NCBI GenBank assembly: GCA_029433265.1
Contig: JAQTHT010000012.1
Location: 1-47,837 of the forward strand
DNA: 47,837 bases
Reading direction: 5' to 3'
Source of the DNA: Leuconostocaceae bacterium ESL0958
Lineage (GTDB): Bacteria > Bacillota > Bacilli > Lactobacillales > Lactobacillaceae
The notes below the pieces were generated by a model. It was not told the origin of the DNA, searched no databases, and worked only from the letters and a program-made list of their open reading frames with translations. Shown piece after piece: positions 9,918-18,624 of this stretch (position 1 is its first letter; the number at the start of each line of letters is the position of its first letter). The position numbers and the translations under genes are program-made.

Positions 9918-11303
9918 TTAAGCTTCTCGTTTCAATGACTTCAAAATCAGATAGGACAACCAAACGGCTCCCACCATCATCAAGAGGGCCAAGCGGTAAG
10001 CCCATTCAATCCCTGTTAACGTAGCGCTCCCCATGTGCTGGGCACCCTGCTGGAAGACGGAAACAATCGCTGCTGCAATGGCAATCCCCACTGAGGCAGA
10101 ATAGTTTTGCGTCGTCGCAAAGACGGAGTTACCAGCATTGTAATGGATGGGTTGCAAGTGGGAAATGGCATTGGTCATATTGCTACCAACCCAGAAACCA
10201 CCGCCAATTTGCGTCAGAATAAAGCCGACAGTCATGGTCCAAACCTCGAAAGGCAGGACTAACATCCAAATGACCCCAACGGACAGGAAGACAATCCCAA
10301 TCGTGTTGGGTAACTTGGCCCCATAGCGGTCGTAAAGGTTTCCTGACAAAATGGACATAAGGGCAAAGCAAACGGCCCCGGGAAAGAGGGAAAGACCAGC
10401 GACCAAGGCATCTTTGCCCAGCACCAACTGCAGGCCCATTGGGATGGCGTAGTTGTAAGTCAGGTTGTTCATTTGCACTAAGGTAGCTGCGATAACGGCC
10501 CGGCGGAACAATTTGTTGGAGAAAATTTCCGGCGTCAACAAAGGGTCCGTCGTCCGCTTGGCATAAAAGTAGTAACCAACAATCCCAGCAATCGTCAAAA
10601 GCGCAAAGAAGAGACTAACTGGATTCAAGAGTCCTTCCGTTGACAGCCGATCAATCGTCATCAACAAACCAATGAAAAAGGAAGATAGCAGGAGCCAACC
10701 AATCCAGTCAAGGGGCTTTTTCTTATCGACTTCATCAATTTGCATGATGGTAAACCAGCCCAAGATCAGCGCGAAAACCTGGATCGGTAGGACCACCCAG
10801 AAAATCATGTGCCAACCAAAGAGCGACGTTAACAGCCCACCGAAGGCAGGGCCTAAGGCCGGTGAAAAAGCAACAATCAGGGAAGCCAGGCCCACCATCG
10901 TCCCCCGGCGCTCTTCTGGTACTTGTTCAAAGACCACGTTGTTCATCAATGGCAGTCCAACCCCGGCGCCAATTCCCTGTAGGAAGCGACCAAAGAGAAT
11001 CAAGCCGAACTGGTTAGCGGTCGCATCAATTAAAATACCAATCAGTGAAATGGCCCCAGCAACCATAAATTGCGTTCGATTAGTAAAACGGGCCTTTAGC
11101 CAGGGGGACAAAATGATGACCATCGCCGTCAGTAAAATCACCCCAGAAGTCAACCACTGTACAGTCGCAGAATTCACGTTCAAATCAGACATCAACTCTG
11201 GAAAAGAAACATTCAACGCCGTTTCCAACATAATATTGGTAAAGCCCAACAGGGCAATGGCTAGAATACTCAGAATTAAGCGTAGGCTTAACTTTTTTTG
11301 CAT
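9918..11303 (-). CDS. MFS multidrug exporter, DHA2-like
   Basis: 461 residues with about fourteen hydrophobic segments. The antiporter motif C region reads ALGPAFGGLL and the motif A-like loop RFTNR follows helix 2. This fits drug:H+ antiporters of the EmrB/LmrB class. The ATG follows AAGGAG by six bases and lies inside the end of folC (16-base overlap), so its translation is probably coupled to folC. Placement between folC and radC, which are commonly adjacent in lactobacilli, suggests insertion into a conserved pair. The substrate is unknown. Confidence 0.87.
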   Translation of the reverse strand: MQKKLSLRLILSILAIALLGFTNIMLETALNVSFPELMSDLNVNSATVQWLTSGVILLTAMVIILSPWLKARFTNRTQFMVAGAISLIGILIDATANQFGLILFGRFLQGIGAGVGLPLMNNVVFEQVPEERRGTMVGLASLIVAFSPALGPAFGGLLTSLFGWHMIFWVVLPIQVFALILGWFTIMQIDEVDKKKPLDWIGWLLLSSFFIGLLMTIDRLSTEGLLNPVSLFFALLTIAGIVGYYFYAKRTTDPLLTPEIFSNKLFRRAVIAATLVQMNNLTYNYAIPMGLQLVLGKDALVAGLSLFPGAVCFALMSILSGNLYDRYGAKLPNTIGIVFLSVGVIWMLVLPFEVWTMTVGFILTQIGGGFWVGSNMTNAISHLQPIHYNAGNSVFATTQNYSASVGIAIAAAIVSVFQQGAQHMGSATLTGIEWAYRLALLMMVGAVWLSYLILKSLKREA

Positions 11304-12505
11304 AATGCACTCCTTACTTCACTCACAAAATATAGCGAGCCGGCCAAGACCACGGTCTGATCTGGCGCTTGATCCGCCAAGGCCGCCTGAAAATCATCAT
11401 ACCAAGGTAGATCTGCCAAGCCGGCCAAGTCAGTTGGACCAAGCCCTGGCCGTTGATCTGGACCTGTAAAACGTACCAGTACCAAGGTAAAAGACGGATC
11501 CGCTATAATTTGTCGAAAAACCTTCTTTATATTTTTATCAGCTAGGGAAGCCAAAATCAAGGTAACAGGGCCATGGATGGCTGCTTTAATCGTCGTCAAT
11601 AGCGCCGTTAACCCAGCCGCATTGTGGGCCCCATCCAGATAAATCCCAGGCTTTATTTGCTCAAAGCGGCCTGGAAAATGAGCGGCTGCCAAGCCGGCCT
11701 TGATGACGCTGTCAGAAACTGCAGGCCAGGCCGTCCGGAATGCCGCAACGGCCGTTGCCGTATTGGCCTGTTGATAGTGGCCTGGCAAACCGGCTGGGTA
11801 GCGCTGGAGATAGTCTTTTGCAGCAACCACCATCGCCCCTTTTTCCTGGGCCCGTTCCACAAGGATTCGCTCCGCTACAGCTGGCAAGTCAGGCCCGAGC
11901 ACCAGCTGGCCACCGGCCTTGATAATGCCCGCCTTTTGCCGTGTAATGGCTGCTAAATCGCGGCCAAGAAGTGCCTGATGGTCGAGTGCAATCGACGTCA
12001 CGACAGCAGTGCTAGGCCCGGGTAACACATTGGTAGAATCGTACAAACCGCCAATGCCCACCTCAATGATGGCCAGGTCTAAGTCTGCTCGAGCAAAGGC
12101 ATCGTACATAGCCGCCGTTAATACTTCAAACTCAGCTGGACGAGTCGCCCCCGCACTAGTCCTTTCTACTTCTTGCACCGCCGCTTGCACCGCCGTTAAA
12201 GCAGCCAATAAGTCAGCTGCCGGTAATGGTTGACCGTCAATCTGAATGCGCTCGCGGAAATCAACCACATAGGGCGAAATAAAAAGGCCCGTTCGTAGTC
12301 CTGCTGCTTGCGCCATGGCGGCAATCATCGTCGCCGTTGATCCCTTCCCATTCGTACCTGTAATATGGATGACCTTGGGGAGCCGCCGTTCCGGCTGACC
12401 CAGCTGCTCAAGCAGCGCTTCCAAGGGCGCCAGGCTGTCTCTTTGCCCCCGTTTGGGCCGTTGATGTAGCCAGCGAATGGCTTGATCTAGTGCTGTTACG
12501 GCCAT
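11288..12505 (-). CDS. folC: Bifunctional folylpolyglutamate synthase/dihydrofolate synthase
   Basis: 405 residues of the Mur ligase fold. The P-loop HITGTNGKGSTAT near residue 48 and the later segment IIEVGIGGLYDSTNV are diagnostic of FolC, which adds glutamate to dihydropteroate and folates using ATP. GAGGAGG precedes the ATG. It is first of a likely folC-MFS-radC transcript; a strong terminator lies just upstream of it and ends cshA's converse side. Confidence 0.95.
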   Translation of the reverse strand: MAVTALDQAIRWLHQRPKRGQRDSLAPLEALLEQLGQPERRLPKVIHITGTNGKGSTATMIAAMAQAAGLRTGLFISPYVVDFRERIQIDGQPLPAADLLAALTAVQAAVQEVERTSAGATRPAEFEVLTAAMYDAFARADLDLAIIEVGIGGLYDSTNVLPGPSTAVVTSIALDHQALLGRDLAAITRQKAGIIKAGGQLVLGPDLPAVAERILVERAQEKGAMVVAAKDYLQRYPAGLPGHYQQANTATAVAAFRTAWPAVSDSVIKAGLAAAHFPGRFEQIKPGIYLDGAHNAAGLTALLTTIKAAIHGPVTLILASLADKNIKKVFRQIIADPSFTLVLVRFTGPDQRPGLGPTDLAGLADLPWYDDFQAALADQAPDQTVVLAGSLYFVSEVRSALCKKS

Positions 12506-12518
12506 GATTCCTCCTCAC

Positions 12519-12560
12519 ACAAAAACGGGCGCACCCAATTGGGTGTGCCCGTTTTTGTCA
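12519..12560. terminator. Long perfect inverted repeat, bidirectional terminator
   Basis: AAAAACGGGC-G-CACCCAATTGGGTG-T-GCCCGTTTTT is nearly perfectly palindromic with A and T runs at both ends. On the minus strand it ends the cshA transcript. Confidence 0.9.
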
Positions 12561-12570
12561 TCTATGACGA

Positions 12571-14115
12571 TTATGACTTTTCACGGACAGTAAAGTCGCG
12601 CCGACCAGCACGGGGCTTGCCACCATTTTGCCGGCGACCAGCTTGATCGCGGTGGTCACTGTTGCTGCGACGGCGATCACCATTGCGGCCATCACGGCCA
12701 GCGGAACGGTTGCCATTACCGCGATAGTTGTTGCGACCCTTACCACGGTAGCCACCGCCACCATGGCCACGGCCACCACCCTTGCCCTTACGGCGAGGCA
12801 ATGGTCGTTCACGGGACAATTGAACCGGTGCATTCTGCTTGTCCAAACCAGCAACGCTAGCCAGCAAGCCAGCAGCCAATTCTTCTGCAGAGAATTGCGC
12901 CGTTAAGGAAGCAACCTGGCTCTTCAAGTCCGCTGGATTCACATCCTGCATCGTGGCCACGGCTTCCTTCAAGGAAGCGTTAATCCGACCTAAGCGTGCT
13001 TCCTGCAAAGTGGCTGGCTGCATGGGCGTCATCCGCTTCTTGGTCAACTCTTCAATGGCCCGCAAGTAATCCATTTCATTTGGCGCAACCAAGGTAACCG
13101 AAGTACCGTGGGCACCAGCGCGACCCGTCCGACCAATCCGGTGGACGTAAGACTCAGGATCTTGCGGAATATCAAAGTTATAGACGTGGGAAACATCTTT
13201 CACATCCAACCCACGGGCAGCAACATCCGTTGCGACCAATAAGTTAATTTCATGAGATTTGAACTGAGCCAAAACCCGGGAACGCATTTGCTGGGTCAAA
13301 TCGCCATGCAAACCGGCCGCCTTATAACCCCGGGCTTCTAACCCACGGGCCACTTCTTCGACACGGCGCTTCGTGCGACCAAAGACAATCCCCAAGGATG
13401 GGTTTTGAATATCGATTGTCCGAGTCAAAGCATCGAACTTCTCTTCGTGGCGAACCTTGATAAAGTATTGATCAACCAAGTCCGTCGTCAACTGCTTAGC
13501 CGCAATTTGTACGTGTTCTGGGTTCGTCATAAACTGAACCCCAATCCGCTTGATGCCGGCTGGCATCGTTGCGGAGAAGAGCAGTGTTTGCCGTTGATCA
13601 GGAACCGCTGCAATGATGGCTTCGATGTCATCCAAGAAGCCCATGTTCAACATTTCATCGGCTTCATCCAAGACCAAGGTGCGGACGTTCCCTAACTTAG
13701 CGGTTTTGCGATTAATGTGGTCTAACAAACGGCCAGGCGTACCGACTAAGATTTGTGGCTTTGACTTCAAACCGCGGATCTGCTGGCGGATATCCGCTCC
13801 GCCAAAGACCACCTGCACGTTGACATGCTTATCAGAGCCCAACTTTTTCAATTCGTCAGCCGTCTGAATCGCTAATTCACGCGTAGGTGAAATAATCACC
13901 GCTTGAATATTCTGGTCATCTAAATCAATTTTTTCCAAGATAGGCAAACCGAAAGCAGCCGTTTTACCGGTTCCCGTTTGGGCTTGGCCGATGACATCCC
14001 GGCCAGCCAACGTGAGCGGAATCGTCTTTTCCTGAATCGGCGTTGCTTCTTCGTAGCCATGGGCTTGGATAGACTGCAAAATTGCGTCAGATAATCCTAA
14101 TTCACTAAATTTCAA
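12571..14115 (-). CDS. cshA: DEAD-box RNA helicase, CshA type
   Basis: 514 residues. Motifs in order: Q motif TPIQEKTIP, motif I AQTGTGKT, PTRELA, DEAD in VLDEADEML, SAT in LFSATMP, and HRIGRTGRAG of motif VI. The C-terminal 70 residues are a basic Arg/Gly/Asn-rich tail that should bind RNA. CshA works in RNA decay and cold adaptation. I chose the TTG start because AAGGAG lies six bases upstream and KFSELGLS is the usual N-terminus; a longer ORF start at 14190 has no site and would overlap the promoter. It follows murF and the beta-lactamase-like gene, as in many lactobacilli. Confidence 0.95.
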   Translation of the reverse strand: MKFSELGLSDAILQSIQAHGYEEATPIQEKTIPLTLAGRDVIGQAQTGTGKTAAFGLPILEKIDLDDQNIQAVIISPTRELAIQTADELKKLGSDKHVNVQVVFGGADIRQQIRGLKSKPQILVGTPGRLLDHINRKTAKLGNVRTLVLDEADEMLNMGFLDDIEAIIAAVPDQRQTLLFSATMPAGIKRIGVQFMTNPEHVQIAAKQLTTDLVDQYFIKVRHEEKFDALTRTIDIQNPSLGIVFGRTKRRVEEVARGLEARGYKAAGLHGDLTQQMRSRVLAQFKSHEINLLVATDVAARGLDVKDVSHVYNFDIPQDPESYVHRIGRTGRAGAHGTSVTLVAPNEMDYLRAIEELTKKRMTPMQPATLQEARLGRINASLKEAVATMQDVNPADLKSQVASLTAQFSAEELAAGLLASVAGLDKQNAPVQLSRERPLPRRKGKGGGRGHGGGGYRGKGRNNYRGNGNRSAGRDGRNGDRRRSNSDHRDQAGRRQNGGKPRAGRRDFTVREKS

Positions 14116-14165
14116 AATTTTCTCCTTCTTGCGTGCCAAAAGCACGCCCAGACCAAAATGGTCAA

Positions 14166-14195
14166 AAAATACAAAACGCACCAATGGCACGTCAA
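14166..14195 (-). promoter_or_regulatory. cshA: Possible cshA promoter
   Basis: TTGACG and TATTTT on the minus strand with 18 bases between. The 45-base leader that follows contains a small hairpin (CGTGC/GCACG) close to the ribosome-binding site, which is common in cold-responsive leaders but is not proof of it. Confidence 0.4.
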
Positions 14196-14216
14196 AATGG
14201 CCAAGCAGTTTATAGT

Positions 14217-15458
14217 CTAGCTGGGCTGACTGTCTGTTTTGTGTTTCTCTGATTGCTTAGCCGCTGGCGCCAGCATCTGGTCATAGAGCTTGGTGGCCAA
14301 CGGTTCAAAGCTATGGCCCCGGTAATATTGATTAGCCAGTAAAATCACCGCATTGTTCCCGTTTTCGCTGAGCACAACGGACGGTTCATAGCCAGAAAAG
14401 ATGCCATGAGCGGTTAGTTTTTGCCCGTATTTATAAAAGCCGGCCGTGTAATGGGCTGGTAAATGTTGGGCCAGCAAGGTCTGTTCCTGCTTGACGATTT
14501 TACCATGCAGGAGCAGCCAGTAGAAGCGGTAGAGTTGACCGCTAGTGGCCGCATAGTTACCTGTACCAGTTTCTCGTTGATATTCGACTTGACTAACATC
14601 AACTGGTTGTTGCAAATCTTCCCGGTAACCCTTTGCAGCTTTGTTATCTTGATGAAAAGCTTCGTAGTCGTCAAAGTCAAGTTGATAGGGTTTCAACAGC
14701 TGGTCTTGCACTAACTGACGGTAACTTTTACCGCTTACCTGCATCAAAATCCCTGCCAGTAAGCGGTAATTGACCGGTTGGTAGGTCCAACCACTACCCT
14801 GACCTGGTTGATTTTCTAAGCTGGCATGGTCAGCGGAAAATTGAACATTATCTTGTTCTGATTCAAAGCTGCTGGGTTGCAGCGCTTGCTTTAAACCAGA
14901 CGTCATGGTCAACAAGTCCCGCACGGTGATTTGGTTAGCCGCCGGTACGTTGGGATAAAACCGGTCTAGTCGGTCGTCATAGGACAGCTTCTTTGCTGCC
15001 ACCTCCTGCGCCACTAGCACGGCTGTTAGTTCCTTGCCAACTGAGGCTAAATGAAAAACGGTCTGTGGTCCATTGTCCCACTCCTTGGCGGAATTAGCAA
15101 AGCCATAACCCTGGTGTAACACAATCTGGCCGTTTTTAACGAGCAAAGCTGTCCCATTAAAATGCGCCTCTTTTAACTGCTGGTCAATCTGACGGTAACG
15201 TTCACTGCCGGCAGTCACCGTTTTTTTCAAATTAGCCGGTTTTTGAGCAAGGAGAGCCGACTGTTCCCCCTGCCGGCGCGACTGTTTTCGGGCATGAAAA
15301 TAGCCATAAAGCCCAATCAGCAGTAGCAGTAAACAGCCTAGTGTAGCAATCGTTAACAATAAACGGTGATGGGCACACCAGTAGCCCCGCTCCTTGGCAG
15401 GATAACGGGCCACCCGACTGGTCGCCTGCTCGAAAGTTGCTGTCTGCCTATTGCGCAT
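14217..15458 (-). CDS. Membrane-anchored beta-lactamase-fold serine hydrolase
   Basis: 413 residues: cytoplasmic N-terminus, one membrane segment (about 33-54), then an extracellular class C beta-lactamase/penicillin-binding domain. The Ser-x-x-Lys motif is SVGK (Ser139, Lys142) and DLLTMTSGL is typical. At the second motif, where YxN is expected before NYxLLAG, the sequence reads Y226-Q-P, so the Asn is missing. Such proteins act as D,D-carboxypeptidases, D-alanyl esterases or on other wall substrates; resistance to beta-lactams is not implied. The gene overlaps murF by 11 bases, so the two are co-expressed, which favours a wall-related role. Confidence 0.85.
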   Translation of the reverse strand: MRNRQTATFEQATSRVARYPAKERGYWCAHHRLLLTIATLGCLLLLLIGLYGYFHARKQSRRQGEQSALLAQKPANLKKTVTAGSERYRQIDQQLKEAHFNGTALLVKNGQIVLHQGYGFANSAKEWDNGPQTVFHLASVGKELTAVLVAQEVAAKKLSYDDRLDRFYPNVPAANQITVRDLLTMTSGLKQALQPSSFESEQDNVQFSADHASLENQPGQGSGWTYQPVNYRLLAGILMQVSGKSYRQLVQDQLLKPYQLDFDDYEAFHQDNKAAKGYREDLQQPVDVSQVEYQRETGTGNYAATSGQLYRFYWLLLHGKIVKQEQTLLAQHLPAHYTAGFYKYGQKLTAHGIFSGYEPSVVLSENGNNAVILLANQYYRGHSFEPLATKLYDQMLAPAAKQSEKHKTDSQPS

Positions 15459-16791
15459 GCGTCAGTTCCTCGACAACCCGTTCCAAATGAACGCCGTGAC
15501 TGCCCTTTAACAGGACAACATCGGTGGGCAACAGCTTTCTTGCCAAATCATTGGTCAAGGTGGTCAACTGATCCACCGTGTAGCAATTCACTTTATCGTC
15601 ACCAAGTGCCGCCCGCAAAGGGGCAGCCAGCTGTTCGCTCATCAACGGTCCTAACAAATACACCGCCTTGGGCTGGCCAGCTAGGATGTCTTCCAGTAAG
15701 CCAGCATGCAATGCTGGCCCCTGTTCGCCTAATTCCAACATATCGCCTAAGACGTAGATAGCGCCAGCCCCATAGCGGTTTTGAACCGTCTGTAACACTT
15801 CTTTCACCGCAGTGGGGTTGGCATTGTAGACATCAGAAATCAGATGCGCCCCTGATGGTTCTGCCGTTAAGTGCTCAGTCCGATTGGCGGTCAGCTGAAA
15901 GTGAGCTAGGGCCTGGGCAATCAGCAGCAGTGGGATTGCAAAGTATTGTCCGACCCGAATGGCCGCTTGTGCATTCCTAATATTATAGCGACCCAACAGC
16001 GGAATTGCAAACCGCTGGCCCTGATCGACAAAAAAGGTATCCTGCCCCTGCTCTTGATAGTCGTCAGGAGCCGGCCCAAAAGTCTGTACGGTCAGCGGCA
16101 GGGACCAAGCAGCTGTCAGCAGCGGCTCATTAGCCGGCAATAATAAGGTGGCAGCAGGGGCTAAGCCAGCCGTAATCTCTAGCTTGGCTTGGGCAATCTT
16201 CGCCCGCGTTTTGAAAAATTCAATATGGGCTTCCCCAATCATGGTAATGACCGCCAGGTCTGGCTGTACTAATTGCGACAGCGCAGTTAGCTGGCCAGGA
16301 CGGTCCATGCCCAGTTCCAAGACCAAGACCTCGGTGTCTGCTGGCATACGCAAAATGGTCACGGGTAGGCCAATCTCATTATTAAAATTCGCTGGTGTTT
16401 TAAATGTCCGGAAGCGTGTGCTTAAGACAGCAGCAACCATGTCCTTGGTCGTCGTCTTGCCATTTGAACCAGTAATGGCCACGACCTTCGGCGCCACTCT
16501 TTTTAAATAAGCCTGGGCAACTTGCTGCATGGCTAATAATGAATCCGGTACTAGAACGGCTGGTGTGCCAGCTGGTAGGTCATGACCCGCAGTAGCCAGA
16601 ACAGCCACTGCCCCCTTCGCCAAAGCTGCTGGAATAAAACGGTGGCCATCTTGCTGTCCAACCAAAGCCACAAACAAATCACCTGGTTGCACTTGCCTAG
16701 AATCAAAGGCAATCCCAGTCGCTGGCTGTGAGCTCTCGCCCAGCACCTGGCCGTTCGTGATGTTCGCAATGTCATGTAACGAATAGCGCAT
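15448..16791 (-). CDS. murF: UDP-N-acetylmuramoyl-tripeptide--D-alanyl-D-alanine ligase
   Basis: 447 residues. ATP loop AITGSNGKTTTKDM near residue 105, EIGLP and ELGMDRPGQL (family GMxxxGE variant), and a C-terminal ligase domain with DVVLLKGSHG. MurF adds D-Ala-D-Ala to the UDP-MurNAc tripeptide in the cytoplasm, the last step of the wall precursor pentapeptide (or depsipeptide). AAGGAG precedes the ATG. It is directly followed by the beta-lactamase-like gene and cshA. The window does not contain the Ddl ligase that would decide between D-Ala-D-Ala and D-Ala-D-Lac. Confidence 0.95.
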   Translation of the reverse strand: MRYSLHDIANITNGQVLGESSQPATGIAFDSRQVQPGDLFVALVGQQDGHRFIPAALAKGAVAVLATAGHDLPAGTPAVLVPDSLLAMQQVAQAYLKRVAPKVVAITGSNGKTTTKDMVAAVLSTRFRTFKTPANFNNEIGLPVTILRMPADTEVLVLELGMDRPGQLTALSQLVQPDLAVITMIGEAHIEFFKTRAKIAQAKLEITAGLAPAATLLLPANEPLLTAAWSLPLTVQTFGPAPDDYQEQGQDTFFVDQGQRFAIPLLGRYNIRNAQAAIRVGQYFAIPLLLIAQALAHFQLTANRTEHLTAEPSGAHLISDVYNANPTAVKEVLQTVQNRYGAGAIYVLGDMLELGEQGPALHAGLLEDILAGQPKAVYLLGPLMSEQLAAPLRAALGDDKVNCYTVDQLTTLTNDLARKLLPTDVVLLKGSHGVHLERVVEELTHAQ

Positions 16792-16816
16792 CTCTTTCCC
16801 TCTCCTTGCGGACGCT

Positions 16817-18205
16817 TTAGTGGTCCCGTTCTAAGACTGTAATTGTTTCAATATGGGCGGTCTGTGGGAACTGATCGACTGGCACAACGGGGCCCTTAAT
16901 CCGGTAGCCCTTTGCTGTGAACAGTGCCACATCCCGCGCGGCCGTTTTCGGATTACAGGAAATGTAAACCAAGCGGTCAGGGCCCATGAGGACCGTTTGC
17001 GCAATTAGTTCGGCCGTTAAGCCCCGCCGGGGTGGGTCCACAAAGACAACATCCGGTCGCAGGCCTTCCGCCGCCCAAGCAACAAATTGAGCGGGCGCAT
17101 CGGCGGCCCAATAGGTCGCATTTTCCAGTTGATTGGCTGCTACGTTTAAACGAGCATCCGCCACAGCGCCAGGTACCACTTCTACGCCCAGCACCTCTTT
17201 CACACGATCTGCTACCGTGATGCCGATGGTACCAATGCCAGCATAGGCATCGACCACAACATCTGTTTTTTTCAACTCAGCTAACTCAGCCGCTGTCTGG
17301 TAGAGCTTTTCCGTCATCGGCGGGTTGACTTGATAAAAAGAATTAGGCCCAATCAAGAAGTCCCGGCCGAGCAGCTGGTCGTGAATGGCTGATTGTCCAT
17401 AGAGCGTACGATTGTCAGCGGAAAGCAGCACATAGTCTTTTTTGGGCGCATAATTAAAAATCAAAGATGTGATATCAGGCAAGGCCGCCACAATGTCGGC
17501 GACGACGGCATCCTCTTCTGGCAGGGCCGGCTCATTACTAACCAAAACCACCATTAATTCCTGTGAGTAATAGCCCCGGCGTACCATGACATAGCGGATG
17601 GCCCCCTGCCCCCTGTCTTGATCAAAGGCCGTGATGGCATGCTTCGCCAAAACGTCGCGTACTGTCACAATCACTTCATCCAAGCGGCGATCATTGACAT
17701 AATAATCGGTCATCGGCACCAGTTCATGGCTGGTCCCCCGCTTATAAAAGCCAGATAGCAATTGTCCATCCTGCCACTTTAAAGGTACGACTGTTTTGTT
17801 CCGGTAGTAAGTGGGGGCATCGTCCATGGTGATTGGATCCGCCACCTGAACCGACAAGCCGGCTGCAGCAAAGAGCCGGGCCACTTCCTGCTTTTTGAAG
17901 GCCACCTGTTCCGGATAAGCCCAATTGACGAGCGGTGCTGTGCCCGCTGCGATCAACTCCGGCCGACCCTGGTCAACCCGACCGGCTGCCGGTTGTAACC
18001 AAGAGCGAATACGGCCATAGGCAGAATGTTTATCAACTTGAATAATTTCAATATCGACTTCTTCCCCGACCATGGCGTCTGCCAAGTAAATGGGATAATC
18101 TGCCGCTTCATTAACATAGGCTACGCCCATGGCCGATTGTAGCAAATGGTCAACCGTAACGACCAACCGCTCTCCTAATGTCACTGGCAACTTCGTCCGC
18201 GCCAT
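16817..18205 (-). CDS. 23S rRNA uracil-C5 methyltransferase, RlmD/RlmCD family
   Basis: 462 residues: N-terminal TRAM domain, central domain, and a C-terminal SAM methyltransferase with DAYAGIGTIG, VFVDPPRRG, catalytic Cys417 in ISCNP and Glu453 in HIETI. The enzyme makes 5-methyluridine in 23S rRNA. Cys417 is the only cysteine in the protein; the usual C-x5-CGGC-type iron-sulfur cluster of RlmD is absent, the matching region (about residues 75-105) reading APLVNWAYPEQV. The ATG has AGGAGGGG upstream. TrmA-like tRNA methylation is an alternative, but the TRAM domain favours rRNA. Confidence 0.9.
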   Translation of the reverse strand: MARTKLPVTLGERLVVTVDHLLQSAMGVAYVNEAADYPIYLADAMVGEEVDIEIIQVDKHSAYGRIRSWLQPAAGRVDQGRPELIAAGTAPLVNWAYPEQVAFKKQEVARLFAAAGLSVQVADPITMDDAPTYYRNKTVVPLKWQDGQLLSGFYKRGTSHELVPMTDYYVNDRRLDEVIVTVRDVLAKHAITAFDQDRGQGAIRYVMVRRGYYSQELMVVLVSNEPALPEEDAVVADIVAALPDITSLIFNYAPKKDYVLLSADNRTLYGQSAIHDQLLGRDFLIGPNSFYQVNPPMTEKLYQTAAELAELKKTDVVVDAYAGIGTIGITVADRVKEVLGVEVVPGAVADARLNVAANQLENATYWAADAPAQFVAWAAEGLRPDVVFVDPPRRGLTAELIAQTVLMGPDRLVYISCNPKTAARDVALFTAKGYRIKGPVVPVDQFPQTAHIETITVLERDH

Positions 18206-18231
18206 AGCCCCTCCTAAAAAAGATCATCTGT

Positions 18232-18265
18232 AAAGAAAAAACGTCCACCGCAGTGGACGTTTTGG
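18232..18265 (-). terminator. Terminator after rpmE2
   Basis: Stem AACGTCCAC/GTGGACGTT with a four-base loop, followed by a T run on the minus strand. Confidence 0.88.
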
Positions 18266-18275
18266 AACAGCAAAC

Positions 18276-18533
18276 TTAGTTGTTCTTGAAACCAAAGTTA
18301 GCAAACTTCTTGTTGAACTTGTCAACCGCACCATCAGCCTGCGTAAACTTCTGCTTACCAGTATAGAATGGGTGGGAATCAGAAGTGATTTCCATACGGA
18401 TTGCTGGATATTCTTGACCTTCAAAGTCAGTCGTATCCGTTGTTTCTGCAGTGGAAGCAGACAAGAACTTCTTACCGGTAGCGGCATCGATGAAGACAAC
18501 GTCACGGTATTCTGGATGGATATCTTTTTTCAT
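18276..18533 (-). CDS. rpmE2: 50S ribosomal protein L31 type B
   Basis: 85 residues starting [14 protein letters not shown] and containing [13 protein letters not shown]. It lacks the CxxC zinc-binding cysteines of the zinc-containing form, which makes it the type B (zinc-independent) L31. In other bacteria this form is often used when zinc is low; no Zur site is evident here. It has its own promoter and terminator, so it is a single-gene unit between murA and the RlmD-type gene. Confidence 0.96.
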   Translation of the reverse strand: MKKDIHPEYRDVVFIDAATGKKFLSASTAETTDTTDFEGQEYPAIRMEITSDSHPFYTGKQKFTQADGAVDKFNKKFANFGFKNN

Positions 18534-18591
18534 GAATAAATCTCCTTAGCGCCCTAGTAAAGATTACCAGAGTCAGTTATTTAACTTACAT

Positions 18592-18620
18592 AGTTTACCA
18601 TAGGCCAAGCCTGGGAACAA
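18592..18620 (-). promoter_or_regulatory. rpmE2: Promoter of rpmE2
   Basis: TTGTTC and TAAACT on the minus strand spaced by 17 bases, 58 bases before the ATG. AAGGAG lies at the usual distance before the start. Confidence 0.55.
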
Positions 18621-18624
18621 GGGA

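Noticed and set aside
10672-11469. 265-codon plus-strand ORF across the MFS and folC genes
   Set aside because: Antisense to two well supported, overlapping genes and lacks a ribosome-binding site.
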